Shown here piece by piece: positions 47,769 through 56,500 of a stretch of DNA of 64,000 nt (positions are counted from its first letter, which is position 1; each line of letters starts with the position of its first letter). The notes under the pieces were generated by a model. The model worked only from the letters and a program-made list of their open reading frames with translations, did not search any database and was not told the DNA's origin. This DNA comes from Fidelibacterota bacterium (GTDB lineage: Bacteria > Pseudomonadota > Alphaproteobacteria > Rhodospirillales > Rhodospirillaceae): NCBI GenBank assembly GCA_947472795.1, contig CANJBL010000007.1:62001-126000 (forward strand), in the 5' to 3' direction. The translations under genes were made by a program, and so were the position numbers.

Positions 47769-49694
47769 ATGGCTCGCGAAACTTACGAACTCTATTACAG
47801 CCAAAACGGACGCTGGCAGCTGCATGCCAGCTACGAGCCCAGCGAGCGCGAAAAAGCGATCGAGGATGCGAAGGGTATCGAGGCCAAGGAGGGCTTCCCC
47901 ACACGCGTCGTCCGCGAGACGTTCAACTCCGACAGCAATACGTCCGAAGAAGTGGTGACTTGGCAGAGCACTAAGGCCAAGGCCATGAACGACGGCGATA
48001 GCATGTTCGGCGAAAAGAAAGAGAAGAAGCAGGGGCTGAACCGCAAGAACAAGCCTGCGCCCTTGCAACAGCAGCGTCCGCAACAAACGGAAGCGCCAAA
48101 AGCAAAAGCCGCACCGGCAAAGAAAGCGCCCGCCCGTAAACAGAAACCCAAGTCCAAGAAGCGCGGGCCCCTCGTCCGCTTCCTGATCGTCGTCATCGGC
48201 AGCCTTGCGCTGGGTATTATCAGCCTTATCGCTGGTTCGCTCATCGTGGCGCAGATGGTGAGCATGCGGCTCGCACCGCCCAGAGATTACACTCAGATCA
48301 TCGTCGGCGGTTCGGTGCTGATCTTCTTCATCGCGCTGTTCTTCAATCTGCAACGCCAATTCAACATCCTCGGCGCTTTGCGCGGAAACCGATCGGGCAA
48401 ACAATCGGCTGCAGGCCCTGCGCAAATGCTGGCGGCGACAGCCGAGAAGAAGAAAAAGGCCCACGTGCAGGATATCGAATTCGACGAGGTGGAGATCGAG
48501 GACCTGCGCGCCAAGATCGAAGCTGAAGATGCTGCTGCCGAAGAGATCGCCGCGGAAGAGGAAGCGCCCAAGGAGCTGGAAGAATCAGAGCCGCAGGACC
48601 TGGGTGCCGATATGACTGCCGAGGTTCATGGCGTCGAACCTCCGCCAGAGCCGCCCGCCTTGCAGGAAGCTCCTGCCCCGCTTCCCGAACCCGTGAGAAC
48701 ATCGGCACCGGCGCCCAAAACCGAAGAGAAGAAGCCCGCGCCAAAACCCGCCGCGCCGGAGAAATCGCCAGCGGAAGTGGACGCGCGCGCGAGCCTCAAC
48801 AAATTCGTCGCCGATGCCATGCGCACCGCCAAACCCGAACCCACCAATGCTTTCTCGCGCTTCGGTATGAACCTGTACTTTGCCGGCGGCGCCTCGGTGA
48901 TCGGCCAGACCAAACGCCTGGACAAGAACACGCAGCTGGCCATGCTGAAGGACGGTTTGATCGCCGCCGGAAACACAGCCGAGCGCGCTGAGAATTTCTG
49001 CGTCGAGCTGCCCAGTTACGGCAAGAACCCCAAGTACACCGTCATGGTGCAAGCGGGCGCCAAAGCCATGACGCTACAAATGAAGGGCGATGGGTCAGCC
49101 GTTGCCGATATCGGCTCTGTGCTCAACGACTGGAACCTGCCCGAGAAGCGCTCGGCGGTACCGTCGGTTTTCACGTTCGTGTTCACCGATATCGTGGGCT
49201 CCACGGCCATGACGCAGCAGCTGGGCAATGCCGGCGCGCAGAAAGCCGTGCGCGCCCACAACACCGCCGTACGCGGCGCCTTGCAGAAGAACCGTGGCCG
49301 CGAAGTGAAGCACACCGGCGACGGCATCATGGCGGTGTTTCCCGACCCCGTCTCCGCCGTGCAGGCAACAATCCAGATGCAGCGGGAAATCTTCGCCCAT
49401 AACGGCGCTAACCCGAGCATTCCGGTAAGTATCCGCGTCGGCGTGAACGTGGGTGAAGCCGTGGAAGAAGACAACGACTTCTTCGGCGCCGCCGTGCAGA
49501 TGACGGCACGCATTTGCGACAAGGCCAGCAAGGGCAATATCTGGGTGTCGCAAGCCGTGAAGGATGCCTGCAAAGGCCAGAAGATTGGTTTCATCCCGCG
49601 CGGCAAGTTCGAGATGAAAGGCATCCAAGGCTCCAAACCGCTGTTTGAAGTGGGCTGGAGCGACGCCCACAAGAACGAACTCGCTGATCAATAA
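47769..49694 (+). CDS. Membrane-anchored class III adenylate/guanylate cyclase
   Basis: A 641-residue protein. An N-terminal module (about 1-70, YELYYSQNGRWQLHASYEP) is shared with the previous gene. TM1 (about 137-163), TM2 (about 176-193), an acidic linker, a helical domain (about 360-460) and a class III cyclase domain (about 467-620) follow. Metal ligands Asp474 (FVFTDIVGST) and Asp518 (HTGDGIMAVF) and transition-state Arg581 are present; the usual Asn is Gln577. It probably makes cAMP or cGMP. The ATG at 47769 is preferred to an upstream GTG. It lies 246 bases after its paralogue. Confidence 0.88.
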   Translation: MARETYELYYSQNGRWQLHASYEPSEREKAIEDAKGIEAKEGFPTRVVRETFNSDSNTSEEVVTWQSTKAKAMNDGDSMFGEKKEKKQGLNRKNKPAPLQQQRPQQTEAPKAKAAPAKKAPARKQKPKSKKRGPLVRFLIVVIGSLALGIISLIAGSLIVAQMVSMRLAPPRDYTQIIVGGSVLIFFIALFFNLQRQFNILGALRGNRSGKQSAAGPAQMLAATAEKKKKAHVQDIEFDEVEIEDLRAKIEAEDAAAEEIAAEEEAPKELEESEPQDLGADMTAEVHGVEPPPEPPALQEAPAPLPEPVRTSAPAPKTEEKKPAPKPAAPEKSPAEVDARASLNKFVADAMRTAKPEPTNAFSRFGMNLYFAGGASVIGQTKRLDKNTQLAMLKDGLIAAGNTAERAENFCVELPSYGKNPKYTVMVQAGAKAMTLQMKGDGSAVADIGSVLNDWNLPEKRSAVPSVFTFVFTDIVGSTAMTQQLGNAGAQKAVRAHNTAVRGALQKNRGREVKHTGDGIMAVFPDPVSAVQATIQMQREIFAHNGANPSIPVSIRVGVNVGEAVEEDNDFFGAAVQMTARICDKASKGNIWVSQAVKDACKGQKIGFIPRGKFEMKGIQGSKPLFEVGWSDAHKNELADQ

Positions 49695-49717
49695 ACGGGC
49701 CGATCTGTAACAGGCGC
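49686..49717 (+). repeat. Weak duplication at the cyclase stop
   Basis: GATCAATAAACGGGCC (49686-49701) is followed by GATCTGTAACAGGCGC (49702-49717). GATC, TAA and GG recur with a period of 16, about 10 of 16 bases. It is a weak member of the stop-codon duplication series and could be chance. Confidence 0.35.
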
Positions 49718-49772
49718 GCCTTTCAGCACGCGGCTTGAAAGCAGAGCACGCGGGCCCTATCATCCCGCGCTT

Positions 49773-50207
49773 ATGAGCAAACACTTCCTGCGCATTGGAC
49801 TGGCGGTATGGCTGGGCGTGATCGCCCTGGCCGCCAATGTGCTCGAGCAGCAGCAACTATCGCGCAGTCTGCTGGTAGCCGTGGCCGCGACACCGGCGGA
49901 TGCGCCGCCGGGCTTCCATATGATGGCCGACGGCACACTCATGGCCGGCGTCATGCATCATCGTGGTGCCCAGGCTGATCCGCACACCGACAGCCCCGCA
50001 TCTGGTCATACCCATCAAGGCCATGCCGATTGCCAGCTATGCGGTACTGTCGCCGATATGGCGGCCTTCGCGCTGCCTCTGTTGCCGGTGCAGTACATCC
50101 CGCGCGACCTGGGCCAACCGACGGCCCTGCACTTCCACGCCTTCGCCTTCATCAGCGCGCCACGCGCGCCTTACGCCTCTCGCGCACCCCCTCTCCTAAC
50201 GGTCTGA
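49773..50207 (+). CDS. DUF2946-type exported protein, possible copper handling
   Basis: A 144-residue protein with an N-terminal membrane or signal helix (LRIGLAVWLGVIALAANVL). A His-rich loop (GHTHQGHADCQLCG, about 78-91) contains CxxC, then hydrophobic sequence follows. This matches the DUF2946 pattern. Position at the head of a TonB receptor-SCO-PCuAC run, and the His/Cys/Met-rich segment, suggest periplasmic copper binding. Confidence 0.75.
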   Translation: MSKHFLRIGLAVWLGVIALAANVLEQQQLSRSLLVAVAATPADAPPGFHMMADGTLMAGVMHHRGAQADPHTDSPASGHTHQGHADCQLCGTVADMAAFALPLLPVQYIPRDLGQPTALHFHAFAFISAPRAPYASRAPPLLTV

Positions 50208-50286
50208 CGATCATTCACGGGTGTGTCGCCCCGCTTGTTCAAGCGGACGGCGTGCCCTGACGTACCGTTGTTTTGGGGATTTTTTC

Positions 50287-52599
50287 ATGCGTGCTCACTC
50301 TGCACGGGGTTCGGTGTATCCGGCCCTGCGCGCGTTCGTTTCACTCACATCATTCGCCGTCGTGACCGTGGACGCTCTCGCCGCCAGGGCGGACGAGCAA
50401 CGCCCTGACGAAATTGTTGTCACGGGCCAATCCATCACCGCGATCAAGAACCTGCCGACGACAGTGGAAAGTATCTCGGCGGAGGAGATCGCCAGGACCA
50501 TCAACGTCTTCACACCCGAGGACACGGTGAAGTACCTGCCCAACGTGCTGATCCGTCAGCGGCACATTGGCGATACGCAATCGCCGGTGACCACGCGCAC
50601 GTCGGGCGTTGGCGCATCGGCGCGCAGCCTGATCTATGTGGATGACGTGCTGATCTCCTCGCTGATCGGCAACAACAACACGAGCGCTTCGCCCAAGTGG
50701 GGCCTGGTGTCGCCGGACGCGGTGGAACGCGTGGATGTGCTCTATGGGCCTTTCGCGGCTGGCTATGCGGGCAATTCCATCGGCACGGTCATCGCCTTCA
50801 CCACACGCATGCCCGATGCCTTCGAGGCGACGGCGCAGGTGCAAGGCGCCTTGCAGGCTTTTGCGAAATACGGCGACGACAAGACATACGGCACGGCGCG
50901 CTTCGCCGGCAGCGTCGGCGACCGTTTCGAGAATTTCGCGTTCCGACTCAGCTACAACCACTTGGACAATCACGGCCAGCCTTTGGCCTATGCGACGGCG
51001 ACCGTTCCGGCTGGAACGAGTGCAGCGGGAACGGCGGTGACGGGCGCGTTCAGCGACCGCAACCGTACCGGCGCTGCCGTCGCGGTGCTGGGCTCTACCG
51101 GGATCGAACACCAGATCCAGGACAATCTTTCTGGACGGGCCACCTATGACATCACGCCCGAGATCACGGCGGGCTATACCTTCGGGCTGTTCATCAACAA
51201 TGACGATTCCACCGTGAACAGCTATCTGCGCGATGGGAGTGGGCAAGCGGTGTACGCGGGCCCGCTCAATATAGGTGGCCGGGCTTATAACGTGGCCGCG
51301 AGCACGTTCTCGAACAATGTTTACAACGTCGATGAAGTGCAATTGGCGCAAGGGCTATCGGTCGCTTCGCACACCGGCGGTGCGTTCGACTTCGAAGTGG
51401 TCGGCACTCTGTTCAATTACATCAAAAGCCATCAGCGACTGCCGACGGGCGCCTTGCCGGCTGGTTTCACGGGCGGCGCGGGCACAACAACAAATCTGGA
51501 TGGAACCGGCTGGTACACCTTGGATGCCAAAGGAACGTGGAGGCCAGGCGATGGCCACGTCGTCACCTTCGGTGCGCATCAAGACCGTTTCGAATTGAAG
51601 AATCCGAAGTATGCCTTGAGCGACTGGACCAACGGCACTGAGGGCGCTTTGCAGACATCCAACGCCGGGAGGACACGCACGCAGGCGGCGTGGCTGCAAG
51701 ATGCCTGGACGCTCACGCCGGATGTGACGGCCACCATCGGTGGACGATATGAACGCTGGAAAGCGTACAACGGCGCCAACTTCTCGCTGACGCCAGCCCT
51801 CAACGTGACGCAACCTGAACTCTCGCGGGATGCCTTCTCGCCGAAATTCGTTCTTGCTTATCGGCCATCGGCGGACTGGGAACTGAAAGGCTCGGTGGGG
51901 TTGGCGTATCGCTTCCCGACCGTGACCGAGCTGTATCAAGCTATCACGACCGGAATCACGCTGTCGGTACCGAACCCCAATCTCGCGCCCGAACGCGCGC
52001 TCTCCAGCGAGGTCTCGCTGGAACGCACATGGACGACGGGCAACGTTCGTCTGTCGCTGTTCGATGAACGTATTCACAACACCCTCTTATCGCAGACAGC
52101 CCCCCTGCCCGTCGGTTCGACCACGCTGGCGAGCTATGTGCAGAACGTGGACCGTACGCACGCGACCGGAGTAGAACTCGTCGCGCGGCAGAAGAACGTG
52201 TTGATCCCTGGGCTGGAGTTGTCGGGTTGGATCACATACGTCAAAGCAAGGATTGATAAGGACACAGCCTTAGCTACCGCCGTGGGAAAGGACATCCCGC
52301 AGCTGCCGCGCCTGCGCGGCGCCTTTGTTGCCACCTACGCGCCCCGTGACGATCTGTCGTTCACGCTGGCGGGGCGATATAGCGACCGGGCTTTTGGCAC
52401 CATCGACAACACGGATTATGTCGCCAACACCTACCAGGGCTTCGGCAGCTATTTTGTGATGGATACCCGCATCAGCTATCAAGTGACACCGCATGTGGCG
52501 GCGAACTTGGGCGTGAACAACCTTGCCGACCGCGCTTATTTTCTGTTTCACCCCTTTCCGCAGCGTACTTTTGTCGCGGACATCAAATATACGTACTAA
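50287..52599 (+). CDS. TonB-dependent outer-membrane receptor, probably for copper
   Basis: A 770-residue receptor: a signal peptide, a TonB box region (DEIVVTGQS), a plug domain (SAEEIARTINVFTPEDTVKY and RVDVLYGPFAAGYAGNSIG) and a beta barrel ending in an aromatic-rich C-terminus (VADIKYTY). Copper as substrate is inferred from the flanking DUF2946, SCO and PCuAC genes, as in OprC-type clusters. The start at 50287 begins the signal; an upstream in-frame start is rejected. Confidence 0.88.
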   Translation: MRAHSARGSVYPALRAFVSLTSFAVVTVDALAARADEQRPDEIVVTGQSITAIKNLPTTVESISAEEIARTINVFTPEDTVKYLPNVLIRQRHIGDTQSPVTTRTSGVGASARSLIYVDDVLISSLIGNNNTSASPKWGLVSPDAVERVDVLYGPFAAGYAGNSIGTVIAFTTRMPDAFEATAQVQGALQAFAKYGDDKTYGTARFAGSVGDRFENFAFRLSYNHLDNHGQPLAYATATVPAGTSAAGTAVTGAFSDRNRTGAAVAVLGSTGIEHQIQDNLSGRATYDITPEITAGYTFGLFINNDDSTVNSYLRDGSGQAVYAGPLNIGGRAYNVAASTFSNNVYNVDEVQLAQGLSVASHTGGAFDFEVVGTLFNYIKSHQRLPTGALPAGFTGGAGTTTNLDGTGWYTLDAKGTWRPGDGHVVTFGAHQDRFELKNPKYALSDWTNGTEGALQTSNAGRTRTQAAWLQDAWTLTPDVTATIGGRYERWKAYNGANFSLTPALNVTQPELSRDAFSPKFVLAYRPSADWELKGSVGLAYRFPTVTELYQAITTGITLSVPNPNLAPERALSSEVSLERTWTTGNVRLSLFDERIHNTLLSQTAPLPVGSTTLASYVQNVDRTHATGVELVARQKNVLIPGLELSGWITYVKARIDKDTALATAVGKDIPQLPRLRGAFVATYAPRDDLSFTLAGRYSDRAFGTIDNTDYVANTYQGFGSYFVMDTRISYQVTPHVAANLGVNNLADRAYFLFHPFPQRTFVADIKYTY

Positions 52600-52626
52600 A
52601 ATGGCACATCATTTCATGAGCCCAAT

Positions 52627-53262
52627 ATGACACCTGAAAAATCTCCACTTCCGCTTTGGCTGATCGCCATCGGCGGATTGATTGCCGTCGGTTCGGCGGC
52701 CTTTGGATTGTACGTGGGAAATTCCATCCCCGAGCAGCCCGCAACAAAGGCGACCGTCACACGCAGCGGACCGGACCGGCGCGACTTCGCGCTGGTGGAT
52801 ACGGACGGCAAGCCCGCAACGCTGGCGAACTTCCAAGGCAAGTGGGTGCTGATGTTCTTCGGTTTCACCAACTGCCCGGATGTGTGCCCGACAGCGATGA
52901 TCAATCTGGGCAATACGCTGAAGGCCATGGGCGACGGCGCCAAAGACGTGCAACCGGTGTTCATCACTATCGATCCCGAACGGGATACGCCGGAGGTGTT
53001 GAAAAGCTATCTCGGCAATTTCGATGCGCAGGTGATTGGACTGACCGGCAGTGCCCAACAGATTGCCGACGTGGCGCGGGCTTATCCCACCTTCTATCAG
53101 AAGCACGCCTTGGGCGACGGCAACTACACCATGGATCACAGCTCTGCTTTCCAATTGATATCGCCCACGGGTGAATATCTGCGCGCCTTCCGGCCCGACG
53201 ACGAGCCGGATGAATTCGCAAAAGAACTGCTGGCCGCCATGGGCAAGGAACCCCGCACATGA
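52627..53262 (+). CDS. SCO1/SenC family copper chaperone
   Basis: A 211-residue thioredoxin-fold protein anchored by an N-terminal helix (about 7-29). The copper ligands are the CxxxC pair in TNCPDVCPT and a distal His in YTMDHSSAF. SCO proteins mature the CuA/CuB sites of cytochrome oxidases. Its stop overlaps the next start by four bases (ATGA). Confidence 0.94.
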   Translation: MTPEKSPLPLWLIAIGGLIAVGSAAFGLYVGNSIPEQPATKATVTRSGPDRRDFALVDTDGKPATLANFQGKWVLMFFGFTNCPDVCPTAMINLGNTLKAMGDGAKDVQPVFITIDPERDTPEVLKSYLGNFDAQVIGLTGSAQQIADVARAYPTFYQKHALGDGNYTMDHSSAFQLISPTGEYLRAFRPDDEPDEFAKELLAAMGKEPRT

Positions 53263-53693
53263 AACTAAAAACACTCCTCGCATCCATGATGGTGTTTCTT
53301 CCGGCGGCGGCTCATGCCGAGGTCAGCGTGAAGGATGCGTGGCTGCGCGAAACACCCGGGCAATCCAAAGTCTCGGCGGCCTACGCGAGCATCGAGAATA
53401 CGGGAGCCGCCGACACCCTGACCGGCATCACGATGTCGGTGCCGGGCATGGCGGAGGTGCATCGCTCCATGCAGCAGGACGGCATCATGAAGATGGATGC
53501 GGTACCGCGCTTGGAGGTGCCCGCCAAAGGCAAGGTCGAGCTGAAGCCCGGCAGCTTTCATGTGATGGTGATGAACCTTCAGCAGCCATTGAAGGTGGGC
53601 GAGACGGTGAATATCACCTTCACGTTCGAGCATGCCGGCAAGGTGACCGTGCCGGCGAAGGTGGCACCGTTGGGTGCGACGACGGCGCCTTAG
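53259..53693 (+). CDS. Periplasmic copper chaperone PCu(A)C
   Basis: A 144-residue protein with a signal peptide (MKLKTLLASMMVFLPAAAHA). The Met/His copper motif pattern runs from EVHRSM and MKMDAVP to GSFHVMVMNL. It hands copper to SCO and oxidase sites. Translation is coupled to the SCO gene. Its 3' end overlaps the convergent DUF1192 gene by four bases. Confidence 0.93.
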   Translation: MKLKTLLASMMVFLPAAAHAEVSVKDAWLRETPGQSKVSAAYASIENTGAADTLTGITMSVPGMAEVHRSMQQDGIMKMDAVPRLEVPAKGKVELKPGSFHVMVMNLQQPLKVGETVNITFTFEHAGKVTVPAKVAPLGATTAP

Positions 53694-53872
53694 GACTTAA
53701 AGAAAGACTCCGCCCCCGAGCGGGCCTTGTCCTTGGTGGCGATGGCCCCCTCGGCGCGGGTGATCTCGGCCTTCAGGTCGGCGATGTATTCTTTAAGGTC
53801 ACCCACGGACATACGGGAGAGATCCTTCTTCACTAGCTTCTTCTTGAGTGGGTCGAGTTCGTCCGTATCCAT
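53690..53872 (-). CDS. DUF1192 family protein
   Basis: A 60-residue, charged protein beginning MDTDELDPLKKKLVKKDLS and containing MSVGDLKEYIADLKAEI, typical of this small alphaproteobacterial family of unknown function. The ATG at 53872 is preceded by GGGAGA; a longer frame upstream is rejected. Confidence 0.85.
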   Translation of the reverse strand: MDTDELDPLKKKLVKKDLSRMSVGDLKEYIADLKAEITRAEGAIATKDKARSGAESFFKS

Positions 53873-54116
53873 GGCGGGTCTCCCGGTGAAGCCTCGCAGG
53901 ATGCCGTTATACAACCCCCAAATTTAGGGTCAAATCGGGCTTAATCGTAAATCTTTCCAATATTTTAGCCCAAAAATGGCGGAACGGTTTGACCCTGCCG
54001 CCGGAAACCCGATATATACCCTTTGAATTCATGCGTGGGGTCCCGTTGCCGGCTTGGGTGGCGGGTGGGGTGCTTTTGCCCCAAAGCCCCTCTCGCGTCA
54101 CCCGAAAGGAACTCTC

Positions 54117-54815
54117 ATGTCGCTGCCTCTTATGCCCAAGGCAACGGCCGTCTGGCTGGTGGAAAACACCGCGCTCTCCTTTGAGCAGATCGCTGCCTTC
54201 ACAGGCATGCACGAACTGGAAATCCAGGCCATTGCCGATGGTGAAGTCGCTATCGGCATCGTCGGCGTGAACCCGATCACCAACGGCCAGCTTACCCAGG
54301 ACGAACTGGATAAGGCGGAGAAGGATCAGAAGTTCAAACTGAAGATGAACAAGACGGACATTCCGCTGCCGACGGCGCGCTCCAAAGGAGCGCGTTATAC
54401 GCCGGTGTCCAAGCGCCAAGACCGCCCCGATGCCATATCGTGGCTGCTGAAGCATCATCCCGATCTGACGGATGCGCAGGTCAGCCGCCTCATCGGCACG
54501 ACCAAGCCGACGATTTTGTCTGTGCGCGACCGCTCGCACTGGAATGCGACCAATATCAAACCGCAAAACCCAGTGACCTTGGGCCTGTGCACGGAAGCTG
54601 AACTTGAGAAGGCCGTCGTCATCGCCCAGCGCCGTGCGACCAACGCCGCCAAGGCGAAGGTCCGCGAAGCAAACCGCCGCGATCGCGAAGCAAAAGCCGC
54701 TGCCGCCGCTGCGGAAGCCGCTGCCAACCCGCCCGCCGAACAAGCTCCGGCAGAAACCGCCACGCCCGCTCCCTCGCCTGATTCCTCCACGGGCGACGAC
54801 GGCCAACCGAGCTAA
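54117..54815 (+). CDS. trcR: Cell-cycle transcriptional regulator TrcR (DUF1013)
   Basis: A 232-residue protein with the family N-terminus (MSLPLMPKATAVWLVENTAL), an HTH-like region (LTDAQVSRLIGTTKPTILSV) and an Ala/Pro-rich tail. DUF1013 proteins are conserved in alphaproteobacteria and named TrcR; they are linked to cell-cycle transcription. AAAGGA lies eight bases before the ATG at 54117. Confidence 0.92.
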   Translation: MSLPLMPKATAVWLVENTALSFEQIAAFTGMHELEIQAIADGEVAIGIVGVNPITNGQLTQDELDKAEKDQKFKLKMNKTDIPLPTARSKGARYTPVSKRQDRPDAISWLLKHHPDLTDAQVSRLIGTTKPTILSVRDRSHWNATNIKPQNPVTLGLCTEAELEKAVVIAQRRATNAAKAKVREANRRDREAKAAAAAAEAAANPPAEQAPAETATPAPSPDSSTGDDGQPS

Positions 54816-54857
54816 CTCATCTTTGGGCTCGCGCAGCCCAGACGCAGAGAACAAAAA

Positions 54858-54881
54858 AAGGCCCATCCGACGATGGGCCTT
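54858..54881. terminator. Bidirectional terminator between trcR and the minus-strand YdcH-like gene
   Basis: AAGGCCCATC and GATGGGCCTT form a perfect 10-bp stem with a CGAC loop. On the minus strand it is trailed by seven T, which fits the YdcH-like gene at 54.98 kb. On the plus strand TTAAGCGTTTTT follows, after trcR. Confidence 0.92.
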
Positions 54882-54976
54882 AAGCGTTTTTGGGATCCTA
54901 CCCTATCCACATCCGGGCGCGGCGAGTCCTCCGCGTGAGCCCCGTGGGAAGGTTATTGGCTGAGCTTATAAGCTAA

Positions 54977-55141
54977 CTAGCAACTGGCGCGTTGCAGCTC
55001 GTCTTTTATCTTCAGCTTCTTTCTTTTGAGTTGGTGGACCAGGTCGAAGTTCGGCCATGGTCGGCGTTCTTCTTCGATGAGGTAATGTTCGATTTCTGCG
55101 TGCTTGGTACGAAGTGCTTCTACCCGCGCTTCCTGAGCCAT
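54977..55141 (-). CDS. YdcH/DUF465 family small protein
   Basis: A 54-residue protein read directly from the sequence: it begins MAQEARVEALRTKHAEIEHY and ends with a Lys-rich helix (LKRKKLKIKDELQ). This is the DUF465 (YdcH) pattern of a short helical hairpin. Function is unknown. A second family member lies divergently 341 bases away. The stop is followed by AGTTAGC, echoing AGTTGCT just before it. Confidence 0.82.
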   Translation of the reverse strand: MAQEARVEALRTKHAEIEHYLIEEERRPWPNFDLVHQLKRKKLKIKDELQRASC

Positions 55142-55482
55142 GGAACGATATCCTCCGGATCAGTTTCAGAAGACCTCAAGCTTACCCCCCTGCGCCGCAG
55201 AAATTCCAGAGGTGGGCTCAAGACATTGATGTGTAATGAATTTAAAGCCGGGGAAATTTCCCGCAAAAACACCTTTGGCCGCCAAAAAACCACGGAGTCG
55301 ATGCCCCGGCGCCATCCCGCCACCGCCTGCGCAATTCATCGACATTCGAGGCCTGCGGTGTAAACTGGTGCATGGGGCCACAAACAATCGAAACGGGGCA
55401 GGCTCCCCGCGCCTCCGTTTCAAAGCAATAATGCCGCCGGAACTTGGACTTAAGAGAAGTTCTGGGAACGCGCGCCAGCGGG
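55142..55482. other. 341-base spacer between two divergent YdcH-like genes
   Basis: No convincing gene or RNA was found. The open frames here have no family features and look like shadows. It must contain the two divergent promoters. It is long for so small a gene pair, so a small RNA cannot be excluded. Confidence 0.5.
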
Positions 55483-55701
55483 ATGCAGACGAACGACATG
55501 CAGTGGGATCAGGAGCAGTTACTAGCCAAACTCGGCGAACTGGAACTGGAGCACCGCGACCTGGACGATGTCATCAATAGCCTGATGAACCAGCCGGATT
55601 TCGATCAGATCAAGGTCGGGCGGTTGAAGAAGCGCAAGCTGGCGCTCAAAGACCAGATCACCTCTCTGCGCGGCAAGATGATCCCCGACATTATCGCTTA
55701 G
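55483..55701 (+). CDS. YdcH/DUF465 family small protein (second copy)
   Basis: A 72-residue protein with EHRDLDDVINSLMNQPDFDQ and GRLKKRKLALKDQI, typical of DUF465. The start may be the ATG at 55483 or at 55498. It is divergent from the shorter paralogue. ATCGC recurs across its stop (ATCGCTTAGTG then ATCGCCGCGTG). Confidence 0.85.
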   Translation: MQTNDMQWDQEQLLAKLGELELEHRDLDDVINSLMNQPDFDQIKVGRLKKRKLALKDQITSLRGKMIPDIIA

Positions 55702-55707
55702 TGATCG

Positions 55708-55757
55708 CCGCGTGATTTACCGGCCCGCGTGATTTACCGGCCCGCGTGATTTACCGG
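55708..55757 (-). repeat. Three tandem copies of a 17-bp unit at a stop codon
   Basis: CCGCGTGATTTACCGG occurs exactly at 55708-55723, 55725-55740 and 55742-55757, with a period of 17. On the minus strand each copy reads CGGTAAATCACGCGG. The copy nearest the gene supplies its last Arg codon and TAA stop. This is the longest array of the stop-codon duplication series. Confidence 0.97.
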
Positions 55758-56500
55758 TTTGCCCGCAGCAGATGATCGACGCGCCCGAGCGCCAAGAATG
55801 CGCTCTCGCCCTGACCCACAGCGGCGGCGGCAACATTGATCGCCAGAGCCATATCGATACCGCCCACCGCGTAACCGCTCGACGTGAGCTGTTCGCGCAC
55901 ATCGCGCACGATGGCATCGGTGTCGAGATCATCCGCCGGTAAAGCCGCGACACCCGCAAGGTTGGAGCCGCCGGTCTGCCCGATGGCCGCAAAAGACAAC
56001 GCGCCGAGGCGCACATCCTTCAGACGGTGCGCGACATCGATCAGCGCACTGTTGGCGGCCAGCAGGCCGGAACTGCGACGGATATCCTCATAGGTCTGTA
56101 CATAGACCAGCACCACAACCCATGTCTGCCCTTCGCCCGCGGGCTGGGCGAGCGTGCCGCCAAGCGCGCGAAAGAACGCGTCGGGTTCGAGAATGGCGGT
56201 GTCGTTCGCCGCGCGCTTCTCGCCGTTGCGCTCGAGGCGGCGCACAACATTGCGCAAGTGATTGTTCTCAGAGACGAGGCCGGCCAGCGCGGCCTTGGTG
56301 ACGGGTGTGATCTGCTCAATAGGGATGCCGAGGATGGTGATGCGGTCATCGGTCGGCCTGGTGCGCGCGACCTCTTCGTAGCTGGCGGCAGCTTTCTTTG
56401 GAGGCGCGCCACGCTGAGATGAACCGCCATTGCCGCCACCCTGGCCGTCCAGGCGGCGCTGCACAGTAGGAATGGTCTCGTGCTGCAGAATATCGGGCAT
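55751..56500 (-). CDS. Degenerate GGDEF-like protein
   Basis: A 249-residue protein. It has a Gly/Ser-rich N-terminus (20-40), a short helical linker (ALAGLVSENNHLRNVVRRLE) and a C-terminal domain whose pattern resembles a diguanylate cyclase fold (TYEDIRRSSGLLAANSALID, then SGYAVGGIDMALAINVA). The GGDEF signature is absent, so enzyme activity is unlikely; it may bind a nucleotide or a protein. Assignment is by pattern only. Confidence 0.5.
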   Translation of the reverse strand: MPDILQHETIPTVQRRLDGQGGGNGGSSQRGAPPKKAAASYEEVARTRPTDDRITILGIPIEQITPVTKAALAGLVSENNHLRNVVRRLERNGEKRAANDTAILEPDAFFRALGGTLAQPAGEGQTWVVVLVYVQTYEDIRRSSGLLAANSALIDVAHRLKDVRLGALSFAAIGQTGGSNLAGVAALPADDLDTDAIVRDVREQLTSSGYAVGGIDMALAINVAAAAVGQGESAFLALGRVDHLLRANR

